This document shows positions 11,484 to 19,871 of a stretch of DNA of 45,174 bases, one piece after another; the stretch's first letter is position 1, and each line of letters begins with the position of its first letter. The translations under genes and the position numbers were made by a program. The notes beneath the pieces are model-generated. The model was not told where the DNA came from. It made no database searches and saw nothing but the letters and a program-made list of their open reading frames with translations. This DNA comes from Paracoccaceae bacterium (GTDB lineage Bacteria > Pseudomonadota > Alphaproteobacteria > Rhodobacterales > Rhodobacteraceae): assembly GCA_902554885.1 (NCBI GenBank), contig CACDPV010000011.1, positions 1 to 45,174 on the forward strand. The letters run 5' to 3'.

Positions 11484-13733
11484 TCAACTAGTTTTCTGAC
11501 ACCAGAACTGATACATGCCAGCAAAGGCTCTTGGATTGGCCTCTTCATATGCTTGCCATTTATCCAAATCGTAAGGATCGCCATTGTCCTTATTTGTTTT
11601 CTCAAAGTGTGATATAATGTTTGGTGAGCCAAAGCCACAAAACTTTAGCCCTAGCCTATCTAGATGGTCCTTTATTTGAGGAATAGTGAACCTGTGCTCT
11701 TGGACATGGAAAAGAAGATCCCTCAGTTCACTAAGACTGTAAAAATCAGGAAATCTCAAAACCTGCTTATGATGACCTTTATCAGATTCTATGATCATAT
11801 TGCGAAAAGACCTCATTTCTGCATTACTCGATCCAATACCTAGTTCTCTTGTTTCCTGCCTAATTTTAACAATATGCAGTCTAGCTAATTCACTATATAA
11901 TCCAATATTCATAAGGCCACCTGGTTTTAGGCAATCTGTTAATACTTTCCATCCTGCCATTGGGCTATCCATATGATGCAAAACACCACCACTTCCAATG
12001 ATATCAAATTTTTTGTTAAGCTTTCCTAAGTCTAAAATGTCAGCTTGCATGTATTCTATATTTCCAATACGCAATTCTTCTGTTTTGCGTTTTGCATAAG
12101 CTAAGCTTGATAGACTGAGGTCGATAGCTAATACTTTTGAACCTTGAAACCTAGCTGCAGTTCCTATTGAATGCTGACCTGTGCCGCAGCCTGCAATTAA
12201 TATCTCTGGCTTTTTGACTGCAGTAATACTATTTTCGTAAACTTTGAGTTTAATTTGATCGACTAAATTTGAGATTAAATATGGTGTTGACGCAATTCCT
12301 AAGTTGACCCATCTTGGATATGGGCTTTCCTCATATTGGGCTCTCACCTCTGATGAGACTCTATCAGTGATTTCCTCAAGTACAGTAAGTTGTTTTTTTA
12401 GTTTTTCTTCCTGATTTGGTTCTTCAATCTGACGAGAATAAACCTCTGCAATATCGTCTGTTACGGCTAATAAGTTACACCAATCATACTGATGAAGCGC
12501 TTTATAGGAAGCTAGTGATAATAACGCCTGTGGGGTTGGTTGCTCATTATTTTTAATAGATTTTTTTATACTGGCTTCTAATGAGTGCAGTATTTTTTCT
12601 TCTTCCGCAGTATGATTGTAAATGTACTCATTGGTGAAGCACTGTAATGCTAAAGCCGATTGGAAGCCTATTAGCTCTGGCGATGCCTCTTTTATAGATG
12701 AAATATTTGAGAGAATAGAACGCCTTAGGTTTTTGAGTAGTTTCTCGAGTTCTACATCAGGAAGTGGGCAAACACTCATTAGCTTCAGTAACAAGGGAAG
12801 CTCATTGATGTCTGATATAACATTTAGAAGGCTTTCTATTACGTCAGCATCAGCTAGTTGAAGATGCTTTCGCAGAGTTGGTTCCAACTTTAAAAGACTG
12901 ATAGTTGCTTTGGCAATATCTTTTGGCCTTACGTATGTTGCTTTGTCGAGTAGAGAAAAAATTGTCTTTTGCAAATCTCTATTTGGCTTAGTAAAGATTA
13001 TACCTGTGAGAGCATTGCCCATGTTGTAATAGGCTTCGGTCAGATCAGGTTTGAGTGAGAGCGCTTTGTGATAAGCCTCTAGTGCCTCGTATAGCTTACC
13101 TTGTTGTCTAAACGCATTACCCATGTTTTTAAGTGCTTGAACATTTTTAGGGTCTATCGAGACTACTTTTTGAAATGCAACGAGTGCTTCGTCCAATTTT
13201 CCAGTTTGAGCAGCTGCTGCTCCCAGTAAATTCCAAAGGGCCAGACTTTTAGAATATCGTTTTGTCAATATCTGAGTTTCTTCAAAAACTCGTTTCAATT
13301 TTTTTTGGTTGTAAAGATTAAATAAACTTTGTAGCTGCTCTTTTGGTAAATCTTGAGAATTTGATTTTTGGTAAGGGGACGATCTAAGCTGTTCTTCTAG
13401 CTTATCAAACCCATCGCCTTTTGCACCGTTGTTTTTGGCTTGATCAAATACAGCTTTAGCATCAGTTATACGATTTAGTTTAATTAAGGCATCAATATAA
13501 CTCAGCCAGAACTGAACGATGCTTGGATTAGCCTCTAAAGCAGTCTTAAAGAATGGAAGAGACTCATTAAATTTACCAACACCAACGGCAAGCACACCCA
13601 TATTGTGATTGGCATCAGGATTTTTGGGGTTAGCTTTTAAAATAGCCGTATAATAACGGTCAGCCTCCTGAAGCTTACCAGCCTTATGAGCCTCAATGCC
13701 CTTTTGTAATGCCTGATCTAGTGTAAGTTCCAT
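11484..13733 (-). CDS. TPR-repeat protein with C-terminal SAM methyltransferase domain
   Basis: A protein of 749 residues when started at ATG 13733. The N-terminal part carries tetratricopeptide repeats (residues 1 to about 90, and again about 145-260, with phases such as PKNVQALKNMGNAFRQQGK). A middle helical region of unknown role follows. A class I SAM-dependent methyltransferase domain lies at about 500-620, with motif I IAGCGTGQ near 511-518 and an acidic end of strand 2 (AIDLS). The substrate is unknown; similar TPR-methyltransferases occur in hypervariable islands of marine bacteria, often near surface-glycan genes. The frame extends upstream to 13886, but those codons lie in the shared right-end repeat, and the pseudogene at 8103 also starts with MELTL, so 13733 is preferred. 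No strong ribosome binding site is visible. Confidence 0.85.
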   Translation of the reverse strand: MELTLDQALQKGIEAHKAGKLQEADRYYTAILKANPKNPDANHNMGVLAVGVGKFNESLPFFKTALEANPSIVQFWLSYIDALIKLNRITDAKAVFDQAKNNGAKGDGFDKLEEQLRSSPYQKSNSQDLPKEQLQSLFNLYNQKKLKRVFEETQILTKRYSKSLALWNLLGAAAAQTGKLDEALVAFQKVVSIDPKNVQALKNMGNAFRQQGKLYEALEAYHKALSLKPDLTEAYYNMGNALTGIIFTKPNRDLQKTIFSLLDKATYVRPKDIAKATISLLKLEPTLRKHLQLADADVIESLLNVISDINELPLLLKLMSVCPLPDVELEKLLKNLRRSILSNISSIKEASPELIGFQSALALQCFTNEYIYNHTAEEEKILHSLEASIKKSIKNNEQPTPQALLSLASYKALHQYDWCNLLAVTDDIAEVYSRQIEEPNQEEKLKKQLTVLEEITDRVSSEVRAQYEESPYPRWVNLGIASTPYLISNLVDQIKLKVYENSITAVKKPEILIAGCGTGQHSIGTAARFQGSKVLAIDLSLSSLAYAKRKTEELRIGNIEYMQADILDLGKLNKKFDIIGSGGVLHHMDSPMAGWKVLTDCLKPGGLMNIGLYSELARLHIVKIRQETRELGIGSSNAEMRSFRNMIIESDKGHHKQVLRFPDFYSLSELRDLLFHVQEHRFTIPQIKDHLDRLGLKFCGFGSPNIISHFEKTNKDNGDPYDLDKWQAYEEANPRAFAGMYQFWCQKTS

Positions 13734-13856
13734 GGCTACTTTTGAATTAAAACTACGCAACCTATTAAATAGTCTAGTTTCTAAACCAGAGGAAGGCTGT
13801 TCATGTGAAGGTTTATTAAATAATCTTACTATTAAACTAACAACGCACCGTATTGC

Positions 13857-13965
13857 GCCAGTTAGGTATGTGCCTAGTAAACCCACCCCATCGCTAAGTC
13901 ATTGTTTTTATTTAAATCGGACAATAACCTGAAGGTCAGAGGTTCAAATCCTCTCCCCGCAACCA
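13857..13965 (+). repeat. Module right end, copy 2, including tRNA-fMet fragment
   Basis: The sequence pairs with 7707-7815 over 109 bp. Its final 38 bp (13928-13965) match the tRNA-fMet end exactly, and the match to the intact tRNA extends four bases further 5' (ATAA). It marks the outer edge of the island, 13 bp before the matB stop codon. Confidence 0.92.
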
Positions 13966-13978
13966 ATCTTTTTTCTTA

Positions 13979-15490
13979 CTATATCTCTGATGAAGAAAAT
14001 CGCTTTCGTAATTCGTTTTTCTGTACTTTGCCCATTGAGTTTCGTGGCAGGGAGTCTAGCACAAAATATTCTTTTGGTTGCTTATAACGAGCGAGTTTCT
14101 CATTCACAAAAACCTCTGTTTTACTTTGGTTAAAATTTTTATTATTCTCCAAGACTACCGCTGCAACCACACGTTCGCCCAAATCATTATCTGGGATACC
14201 AAAGACTGCTGTTTCATCAATTTGATTGAGTTCGTTCAGTGTATCCTCAACTTCTTTTGGGTAAACATTATAGCCGCCGCTGATAATCAAATCCTTCTCT
14301 CTACCTACAATCGAAAGGTACCCATCAGAACTCAATTTTCCTAAGTCGCCAGTGATAAAATATCCAGTTGCGCGCAATTCCAGTGCAGTTTTATCAGGCA
14401 TATTCCAATACCCCTTAAAAACATTTGGCCCACGTACTTCTATCATGCCAATCTCACCTTCGGCCATTTCCTTTCCTGTTTTTGGATCTGTTATTTTCAT
14501 CTGCACATCTGCCAAAGACGTACCAACTGTTCCAGGTCTTCTTTCTCCATGGTATGGATTCGAAGTGATCATATTTGTTTCAGTCATTCCATATCTTTCT
14601 AGAATGTGGTGACCTGTCCGTTTTGTAAATTCTTCATGAGTTTCAGATAAAAGCGGCGCACTACCAGAGATAAATAGTCTCATATTTTTGGTAAGTTTTT
14701 CCGTAAGTCGATAATCGGCTAGCAGTCGAGTGTAAAATGTTGGGACGCCCATAAGAAGTGTCGAAGCACGCAGTTTCTCAATAATTTCGTCAATGTCGAA
14801 TTTCGGTATAAAATTTACCTTCGCGCCAGCGAGCATAGCCGTATTTAATGCTACAAATAGACCATGTGTGTGGAAGATTGGCAATGCGTGAATTAGGATA
14901 TCACTTTTGGTCACTTGCCATAGTTTTTTCAAAGTTTTTGCGTTCGAAAGTAAATTGTTTTGTGTAAGCATCGCACCTTTGGATCGTCCCGTAGTTCCGG
15001 AAGTATATAGCAAAGCTGCTAAATCGTCTGGCTTTCTGTCTACTGTGTTAAATATTTTTGCCATTAGGTTGGCCTCAGACAGTAGGCTGCCTTTACCATG
15101 AGCGTCCGCAGTCAAGATCTTAGAACCTACTTGACTTGCAACATTTTTTAAATCTTCAACTTTATAGGGATCACATACAAAGATCCTTGGCTCAGCGTCC
15201 TTAAGAAAATATGTTACTTCATCTTTTTTATAATCTGTGTTTAACGATAAAAACACGCCTCCCGCTTGAATGGTTGCAGCATATAATATGATTATTTCTA
15301 TGGTTTTTGCAGCCTGAACTGCAACTCGACCGCCTGGCTGTAGACCATATTTTACGAGCAGATTTGCAACCTGATTTGTACGTTCGGAAAATTGACAAAA
15401 ACTTACTGCTGCCTTGCCACTCTGCTCTAGAAAGCATGTATTTTTGTTAGAATTCTTAGATATAAGATTATCATATAAAGGGTTAGCCAT
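13979..15490 (-). CDS. matB: Malonyl-CoA synthetase
   Basis: An AMP-forming acyl-CoA ligase that converts malonate, ATP and CoA to malonyl-CoA in the cytoplasm. The 503 residues contain the nucleotide-binding loop YTSGTTGRSKG (162-172), the YGMTETN motif near 300, TGDLG with the hinge near residue 380, and the catalytic Lys region GKVQK near the C terminus. HGLFVALN and FIPKFD are typical of the MatB branch rather than of long-chain ligases. It follows the malonyl-CoA decarboxylase gene by 15 bases on the same strand, so the pair degrades malonate to acetyl-CoA. The island ends 13 bp beyond its stop. No transporter for malonate is next to it. Confidence 0.92.
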   Translation of the reverse strand: MANPLYDNLISKNSNKNTCFLEQSGKAAVSFCQFSERTNQVANLLVKYGLQPGGRVAVQAAKTIEIIILYAATIQAGGVFLSLNTDYKKDEVTYFLKDAEPRIFVCDPYKVEDLKNVASQVGSKILTADAHGKGSLLSEANLMAKIFNTVDRKPDDLAALLYTSGTTGRSKGAMLTQNNLLSNAKTLKKLWQVTKSDILIHALPIFHTHGLFVALNTAMLAGAKVNFIPKFDIDEIIEKLRASTLLMGVPTFYTRLLADYRLTEKLTKNMRLFISGSAPLLSETHEEFTKRTGHHILERYGMTETNMITSNPYHGERRPGTVGTSLADVQMKITDPKTGKEMAEGEIGMIEVRGPNVFKGYWNMPDKTALELRATGYFITGDLGKLSSDGYLSIVGREKDLIISGGYNVYPKEVEDTLNELNQIDETAVFGIPDNDLGERVVAAVVLENNKNFNQSKTEVFVNEKLARYKQPKEYFVLDSLPRNSMGKVQKNELRKRFSSSEI

Positions 15491-15505
15491 TTAAGTATTT
15501 ACTTT

Positions 15506-16765
15506 TTACGTTTTAATTAGAGCATCCAATTTTAAATTTGAGCTTGTAGCTATAGAACCATTTTGAATGAACTTCTCATGGTTTTCTTCGATTTTATTTA
15601 AATCATATTCATAATTTACCATAGCCCCCAATGACTGTTCCAAGCCCTTATTGGAAATGTCTGCATTTGCATGAACATCATAAATTTGTGCACCGTTACC
15701 CAAATGAAAACGTGCAACCGGATCTTGAGGCAACCCATTTTCTTTTTTCGCAGTTAGCAAATAGTCCCCCGCTAGTTGCCGAATAACTTCCTCTTTTGTA
15801 TTATTGGTATGCATCTCGTTGTCATTATAAGTTTGTTTTTGTGATCTCAGCCATTTCCGGAAAGTTGGTATAGGTGATAGGGTAACAAATTTTTCCAACC
15901 CTGAAAATTCTTGGCGAAGTTCTGCAGCGACTTGTTTGATGAGCAAGTTTCCAAATGAAATTCCTGACAAACCTTTCTGACAGTTTGATATTGAGTAAAA
16001 AACGGCAACTTTGCTCTCTGCAGTTTCTTGAGGTTCCCGGTCATTCGCAAGTAATTGCTGAATTGACGATGGTACTTTTGCAGTTAATGCTACCTCAACG
16101 AAAATAAGTGGCTCATTTGGCATGCTGGGATGAAAAAAAGCGAAACAGCGGCGATCCTTTGGGTACAAACGTCTTCGTAATTCGTCCCAGTCTCCGATTG
16201 CATGGACAGCTTCATATTCGACAATTTTTTCTAAAATACTTGCTGGAGTTTCCCAACTAATTTGGCGCAGAACTAGAAACCCTCTATTGAACCAGCCTCG
16301 AAGTAAATGTTGGAAATCTAGATCGGTGCGCTCTAATTCTGGGTTTTCATATAATACGTCCAGTAAATCAGTGCGCATTTCAACTAAGGCAAGTGTTGCA
16401 CCGTCTGGCTGGTTCAGTCGTCTCAGTAACTCCAACCTTTTAGGTTCTGATAATTGGCTTATCGCGCTATAGTTCTGGGCATTATCATCCGATTGGTATG
16501 TTGTAATGGCTTCTTGAAGATCGGAAATGTTGATCTCTAGAATATCATTCAAAAACTTAAAAAACTTAAGTTTTTTCTCTTTTTCAAAAGTATTGTAAAT
16601 AGTCAGTATAGAACCTGCCAATGATAAGCCAGATACTTCGCCCTCGGTATCTAAAAGAGCCATACAAAGGTCATTTATTGAACGCTGATCCTTATTAGAG
16701 CGTTTACTCATACTACGCTCAAACAATGAATTAAGAATATCGCTCAAAAAACTACGGTCTAACAT
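15506..16765 (-). CDS. matA: Malonyl-CoA decarboxylase
   Basis: Decarboxylates malonyl-CoA to acetyl-CoA and CO2. The 419 residues show the family layout: an N-terminal helical domain, then a GNAT-like catalytic domain with DLLDVL, HAIGDWDELRRRLYP, FYSISNCQKGLSGISFGN and the C-terminal FHLGNGA segment whose His (about 354) corresponds to the catalytic His of known enzymes. It is the first gene of a matA-matB operon. The start ATG has no strong ribosome binding site, and the 195 bp to the next gene upstream are shared with a divergent gene. Confidence 0.93.
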   Translation of the reverse strand: MLDRSFLSDILNSLFERSMSKRSNKDQRSINDLCMALLDTEGEVSGLSLAGSILTIYNTFEKEKKLKFFKFLNDILEINISDLQEAITTYQSDDNAQNYSAISQLSEPKRLELLRRLNQPDGATLALVEMRTDLLDVLYENPELERTDLDFQHLLRGWFNRGFLVLRQISWETPASILEKIVEYEAVHAIGDWDELRRRLYPKDRRCFAFFHPSMPNEPLIFVEVALTAKVPSSIQQLLANDREPQETAESKVAVFYSISNCQKGLSGISFGNLLIKQVAAELRQEFSGLEKFVTLSPIPTFRKWLRSQKQTYNDNEMHTNNTKEEVIRQLAGDYLLTAKKENGLPQDPVARFHLGNGAQIYDVHANADISNKGLEQSLGAMVNYEYDLNKIEENHEKFIQNGSIATSSNLKLDALIKT

Positions 16766-16960
16766 TCAATCTATTTCTCAACTCTGGTTAAAGCAATTTT
16801 TGCACATTTTTAATAAATGAGAATTTATTTAATTATGCACAGAGTTAAACAAGTAAAAATGTATTGCAATATCTCAAGATTTTGACACTACGTAATTTTC
16901 ATTGGATGTAGAAAACTAAATTTTTGATTGCTAAATTATAAGCATAACGGAGGTATTTTT

Positions 16961-17314
16961 ATGGATCAAAATTTAAGAGCATCTATTCAAACAAGTACAT
17001 TTTACTATTTTATGATAGGGGTGGCGATTGTTACTATTTCTCAGCTGTCGACAATGATGGTAATCGTATTTGCTGATATCGAGGGAAAGGAGAATGTAGT
17101 AGCCGCTTCAGTGATTGGACCGTGTTTAATTGGTGCTTTTGGGATCATACGTTTACTCACAAATATGACATTGTTAGTAAGTGATATGGATGATGAAATG
17201 AAAAGCTCAAACTATGGAAGTGCTATGCAGTCAATTCCGTTTCCAATCTTAAAAATAATTTTTGCGCTTATTTTTATTATAATCGCCGTAATCCAATTAA
17301 GTGCTATATATTAA
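16961..17314 (+). CDS. Unrecognised membrane protein upstream of desaturase
   Basis: I do not recognise this 117-residue protein. It shows three hydrophobic segments (about residues 13-38, 48-68 and 92-115) and an acidic loop (SDMDDEMKSS) between the second and third. ATG 16961 is chosen because GGAGG at 16949-16953 sits seven bases upstream; the longer frame from 16928 lacks such a site. It lies 54 bp before the fatty acid desaturase gene on the same strand and may be co-transcribed with it, which hints at a lipid or membrane role without proving it. Confidence 0.8.
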   Translation: MDQNLRASIQTSTFYYFMIGVAIVTISQLSTMMVIVFADIEGKENVVAASVIGPCLIGAFGIIRLLTNMTLLVSDMDDEMKSSNYGSAMQSIPFPILKIIFALIFIIIAVIQLSAIY

Positions 17315-17368
17315 ATTATATTATTCGTTAATTTTTGGGAAGCTACTTGAACTTTAAGGTTTTGAACA

Positions 17369-18427
17369 ATGATTCGTGATTACAGCTTATTGGGCCTTTC
17401 TGCTAGGGAGGCCGAGGAGAAGGGATTAGCTGCTGCAAAATGGTATCATAGCGATATCTCAAGAGAAGATATGAAAGAACTTATGCGGCGGAGAGACCTG
17501 CCTGCTATTAAAGATACTTTGATATATTACCTTTTACTTTTATCATCAGCGATCCTCGGTGTTTTGCTTTGGGGTACTCTTTACTGTATCCCATTTTGGT
17601 TGGTTTATTCTTTGTTATATACTGCCGGTGCTGACAGTAGGTGGCATGAGGCTGGGCACAGAACGGCATTTAAAACCCAGTGGATGAATAATTTTGTTTA
17701 TCAAATTGCTTGTTTTATGCTTTTTCGGAACCCTATTTTATGGCGGTGGAGCCACTCTAGACATCATACAGACACAATTATTGTCGGCCGGGATGCTGAA
17801 ATAGTAACTATGAGGCCACCAGATCTTTTTAAAGTTGGCATGCTGTTCTTTGGTCTTCATACTTTTGAAGGTTTGAAAGCAACTTTCCGTCACGCAGTAC
17901 AAGGGTTAAATGAGGAGGAGAGAGAATTCACGCCTGCTCAATATGTTGAAGAGGCACAGAAAATAGCAAGAGTTTGGGTTTTAATAATGATTCTTGTGGT
18001 GCTTTCAGCATTTATCACAACCTCTATTTTGCCACTGATGCTGATAGGATTTGGCCCCGCTGTTTTAGGTTCTTGGCATCTCATTATGACGGGTTTGCTT
18101 CAACATACTGGTCTGGCCGATAATGTCCTTGACCACAGGTTGAACACTCGGACAGTTTATATGAACCCTTTTAGTAGATTTATATATTGGAATATGAATT
18201 ATCACGTTGAGCATCATATGTTCCCTATGGTTCCGTATCATAATCTTCCACGACTACATCAATTGATTAAACATGATTTACCAGAACCTAACTATGGTTT
18301 TATGGATGGTTTGAAAGAGGTATTCTATGCTTTAAGACGGCAGCTAAGTGATCCTGAGTATCGGATCAGTAGGGAACTTCCATCTACTGCAAAGCCCTAC
18401 AATCATCATTTATCAGATGCTGTTTAA
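17369..18427 (+). CDS. Fatty acid desaturase family protein
   Basis: An integral membrane di-iron enzyme of the fatty acid desaturase family (352 residues). All three histidine boxes are present: HEAGH (93-97), HSRHH (129-133) and HVEHH (279-283). Membrane segments lie at about 51-85 and 200-235. Such enzymes introduce double bonds or hydroxyl groups into fatty acyl chains, carotenoids or alkanes using O2; the exact substrate is not evident, since sphingolipid, acyl-lipid and ketolase/hydroxylase branches share these boxes. It follows the unknown membrane protein and faces the ribokinase gene convergently. Confidence 0.88.
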   Translation: MIRDYSLLGLSAREAEEKGLAAAKWYHSDISREDMKELMRRRDLPAIKDTLIYYLLLLSSAILGVLLWGTLYCIPFWLVYSLLYTAGADSRWHEAGHRTAFKTQWMNNFVYQIACFMLFRNPILWRWSHSRHHTDTIIVGRDAEIVTMRPPDLFKVGMLFFGLHTFEGLKATFRHAVQGLNEEEREFTPAQYVEEAQKIARVWVLIMILVVLSAFITTSILPLMLIGFGPAVLGSWHLIMTGLLQHTGLADNVLDHRLNTRTVYMNPFSRFIYWNMNYHVEHHMFPMVPYHNLPRLHQLIKHDLPEPNYGFMDGLKEVFYALRRQLSDPEYRISRELPSTAKPYNHHLSDAV

Positions 18428-18467
18428 TCTTAATTTTAACAGTTTGATATCCATGGTTAGACACTAC

Positions 18468-19388
18468 TTACTTAATTAGTGCGTCTATTTCATTTCTATC
18501 GGGCATTGATGGGGCTGTACCTCGTCGGGTCACTGAAATGCTTGCTGTCGCGCATGCAAAACGAAGTGCTCTATCAATTGGCATTTCTTCTGCTAAAGCC
18601 ACGGCAAGTCCTCCGTTAAATGCGTCTCCAGCACCAGTTGTTTCAACTACAGGCCCGACCTCATATGATGGTTGATGGATTATTTGGTTATTGTCTTTAA
18701 ACAACGCACCTTGTTCCCCAAGCGTAATCACTGCCGCGCTGGCACCTTTTTCAAGTAACTTACCTGCTGCAATTTCCGCATCATTAATAGATTTTACAGG
18801 TGTTCCTGTAATCTGCTCTGCTTCTATTTCGTTTGGGGTAACGAAATCACATAATTTTAGAATATTTTCTCCTAATGGCTGCGCAGGAGCAGGATTTAAT
18901 ATTGTAATTGCGCCTCCGTCTTTTGCAAAAGAAAGTGCAGTACCCGCAGCATCAAGTGACTGCTCAAGTTGTGTCATAAAGACCCGAGACCCATGAATTA
19001 GTTCTTTATTAGCAGTTATATCATCATCATTTATATTCGCAGCTGCTCCAGGGCTTACGATTATAGCATTATTTCCAGTCTTGTCTTCTATGAATATATA
19101 TGCTGCCCCAGTATAGCTGTTAGAATACTGAGTTACGTGTGGTGTTATGCCTGACTTTTCCCAAAGGCTTATGGCCATATTAGCAAAATCGTCTTTCCCG
19201 AGGCGTGAAATAAAATGTACATTACCCCCGGCTAACGCAGCCGCGACAGCTTGGTTGGATCCTTTGCCTCCGGGTCCCAGTGAGAATTCATTTCCTATTA
19301 TTGTTTCACCTATCTTCGGCTGGCGGGATGCGCGGTATGCTGTATCCGCGACAAAGACCCCAAGAATTACAATATCTTTATTTGACAT
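18468..19388 (-). CDS. rbsK: Ribokinase-type PfkB sugar kinase
   Basis: A PfkB-family carbohydrate kinase of 306 residues. The sugar-binding motif GGKGSNQA is at 40-47 and the catalytic anion hole/base motif GAGDAF at 252-257. The overall pattern matches ribokinase, which makes ribose 5-phosphate from ribose. It is the last gene of the operon ATPase - FucU - kinase, six bases after the FucU gene. A partner FucU rather than RbsD leaves the true sugar open: ribose, another pentose or a deoxy sugar are possible. Confidence 0.85.
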   Translation of the reverse strand: MSNKDIVILGVFVADTAYRASRQPKIGETIIGNEFSLGPGGKGSNQAVAAALAGGNVHFISRLGKDDFANMAISLWEKSGITPHVTQYSNSYTGAAYIFIEDKTGNNAIIVSPGAAANINDDDITANKELIHGSRVFMTQLEQSLDAAGTALSFAKDGGAITILNPAPAQPLGENILKLCDFVTPNEIEAEQITGTPVKSINDAEIAAGKLLEKGASAAVITLGEQGALFKDNNQIIHQPSYEVGPVVETTGAGDAFNGGLAVALAEEMPIDRALRFACATASISVTRRGTAPSMPDRNEIDALIK

Positions 19389-19394
19389 TTTGGA

Positions 19395-19847
19395 TCACTC
19401 TTCTGGTGGTATGACACCTTTACGTAGCATAAAGCACCCATAAAACCGTCTTTCGCCAGTCTGTATGACAGCATAACTGGTTTTTGCAAAATCATAAAAA
19501 GCAAAGCGCTCAATTGAAATCATCGGTCTATTTTGGTCATCATTTTTTATAATTAATTGTTGGACTTCTTTTTGGACTGGAGGCAGTTTGTCTGGTTCAC
19601 CCACGATCTCCATTCTACCAGCGAAATCATCAACAAATGTATCTAGCGGCATGACCGAGAGAATAGCGTCTATTGCCTCCGCGGCACTTAAATTTTCCAT
19701 CCTTAAAAGTTCCCCATAAACTGTAGATCTTGATATTGAGTCTGAGGGAAAATTCGTATCGGCTACTATTAGAACGTCGCCGTGCCCCATTAATCGAAGT
19801 GCATGAAGAACTTCTGCGTTTAATCTATTATCTATTCCTTTAAGCAT
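19395..19847 (-). CDS. fucU: L-fucose mutarotase (FucU/RbsD family)
   Basis: Interconverts alpha and beta anomers of L-fucose (RbsD relatives act on ribose). The 150 residues carry GHGDVLIVADTNFP near the N terminus with the catalytic His, and the C-terminal block RFAFYDFAKTSYAVIQTGER, which follows FucU of E. coli much more closely than RbsD. AAGGAGG lies six bases before the ATG. It sits between the transporter ATPase and the ribokinase-like gene, and suggests that the imported sugar is fucose or a close relative. Confidence 0.88.
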   Translation of the reverse strand: MLKGIDNRLNAEVLHALRLMGHGDVLIVADTNFPSDSISRSTVYGELLRMENLSAAEAIDAILSVMPLDTFVDDFAGRMEIVGEPDKLPPVQKEVQQLIIKNDDQNRPMISIERFAFYDFAKTSYAVIQTGERRFYGCFMLRKGVIPPEE

Positions 19848-19871
19848 TAGCGGCCTCCTTAAATAAAAGGT

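Noticed and set aside
11402-11638. 78-codon minus-strand frame at the end of the TPR-methyltransferase
   Set aside because: It overlaps the real gene in another frame on the same strand; the tail looked faintly transposase-like but no motif supports it.
13734-13886. N-terminal extension of the TPR-methyltransferase
   Set aside because: The extra codons fall partly in the shared right-end repeat, and the pseudogene copy confirms MELTL as the ancestral start.
7778-13965. Extra tRNA-Met genes at 7778, 11246 and 13928
   Set aside because: Only the 3' 38-42 bases are present; the 5' acceptor strand, D arm and anticodon are missing, so these are fragments at junctions.
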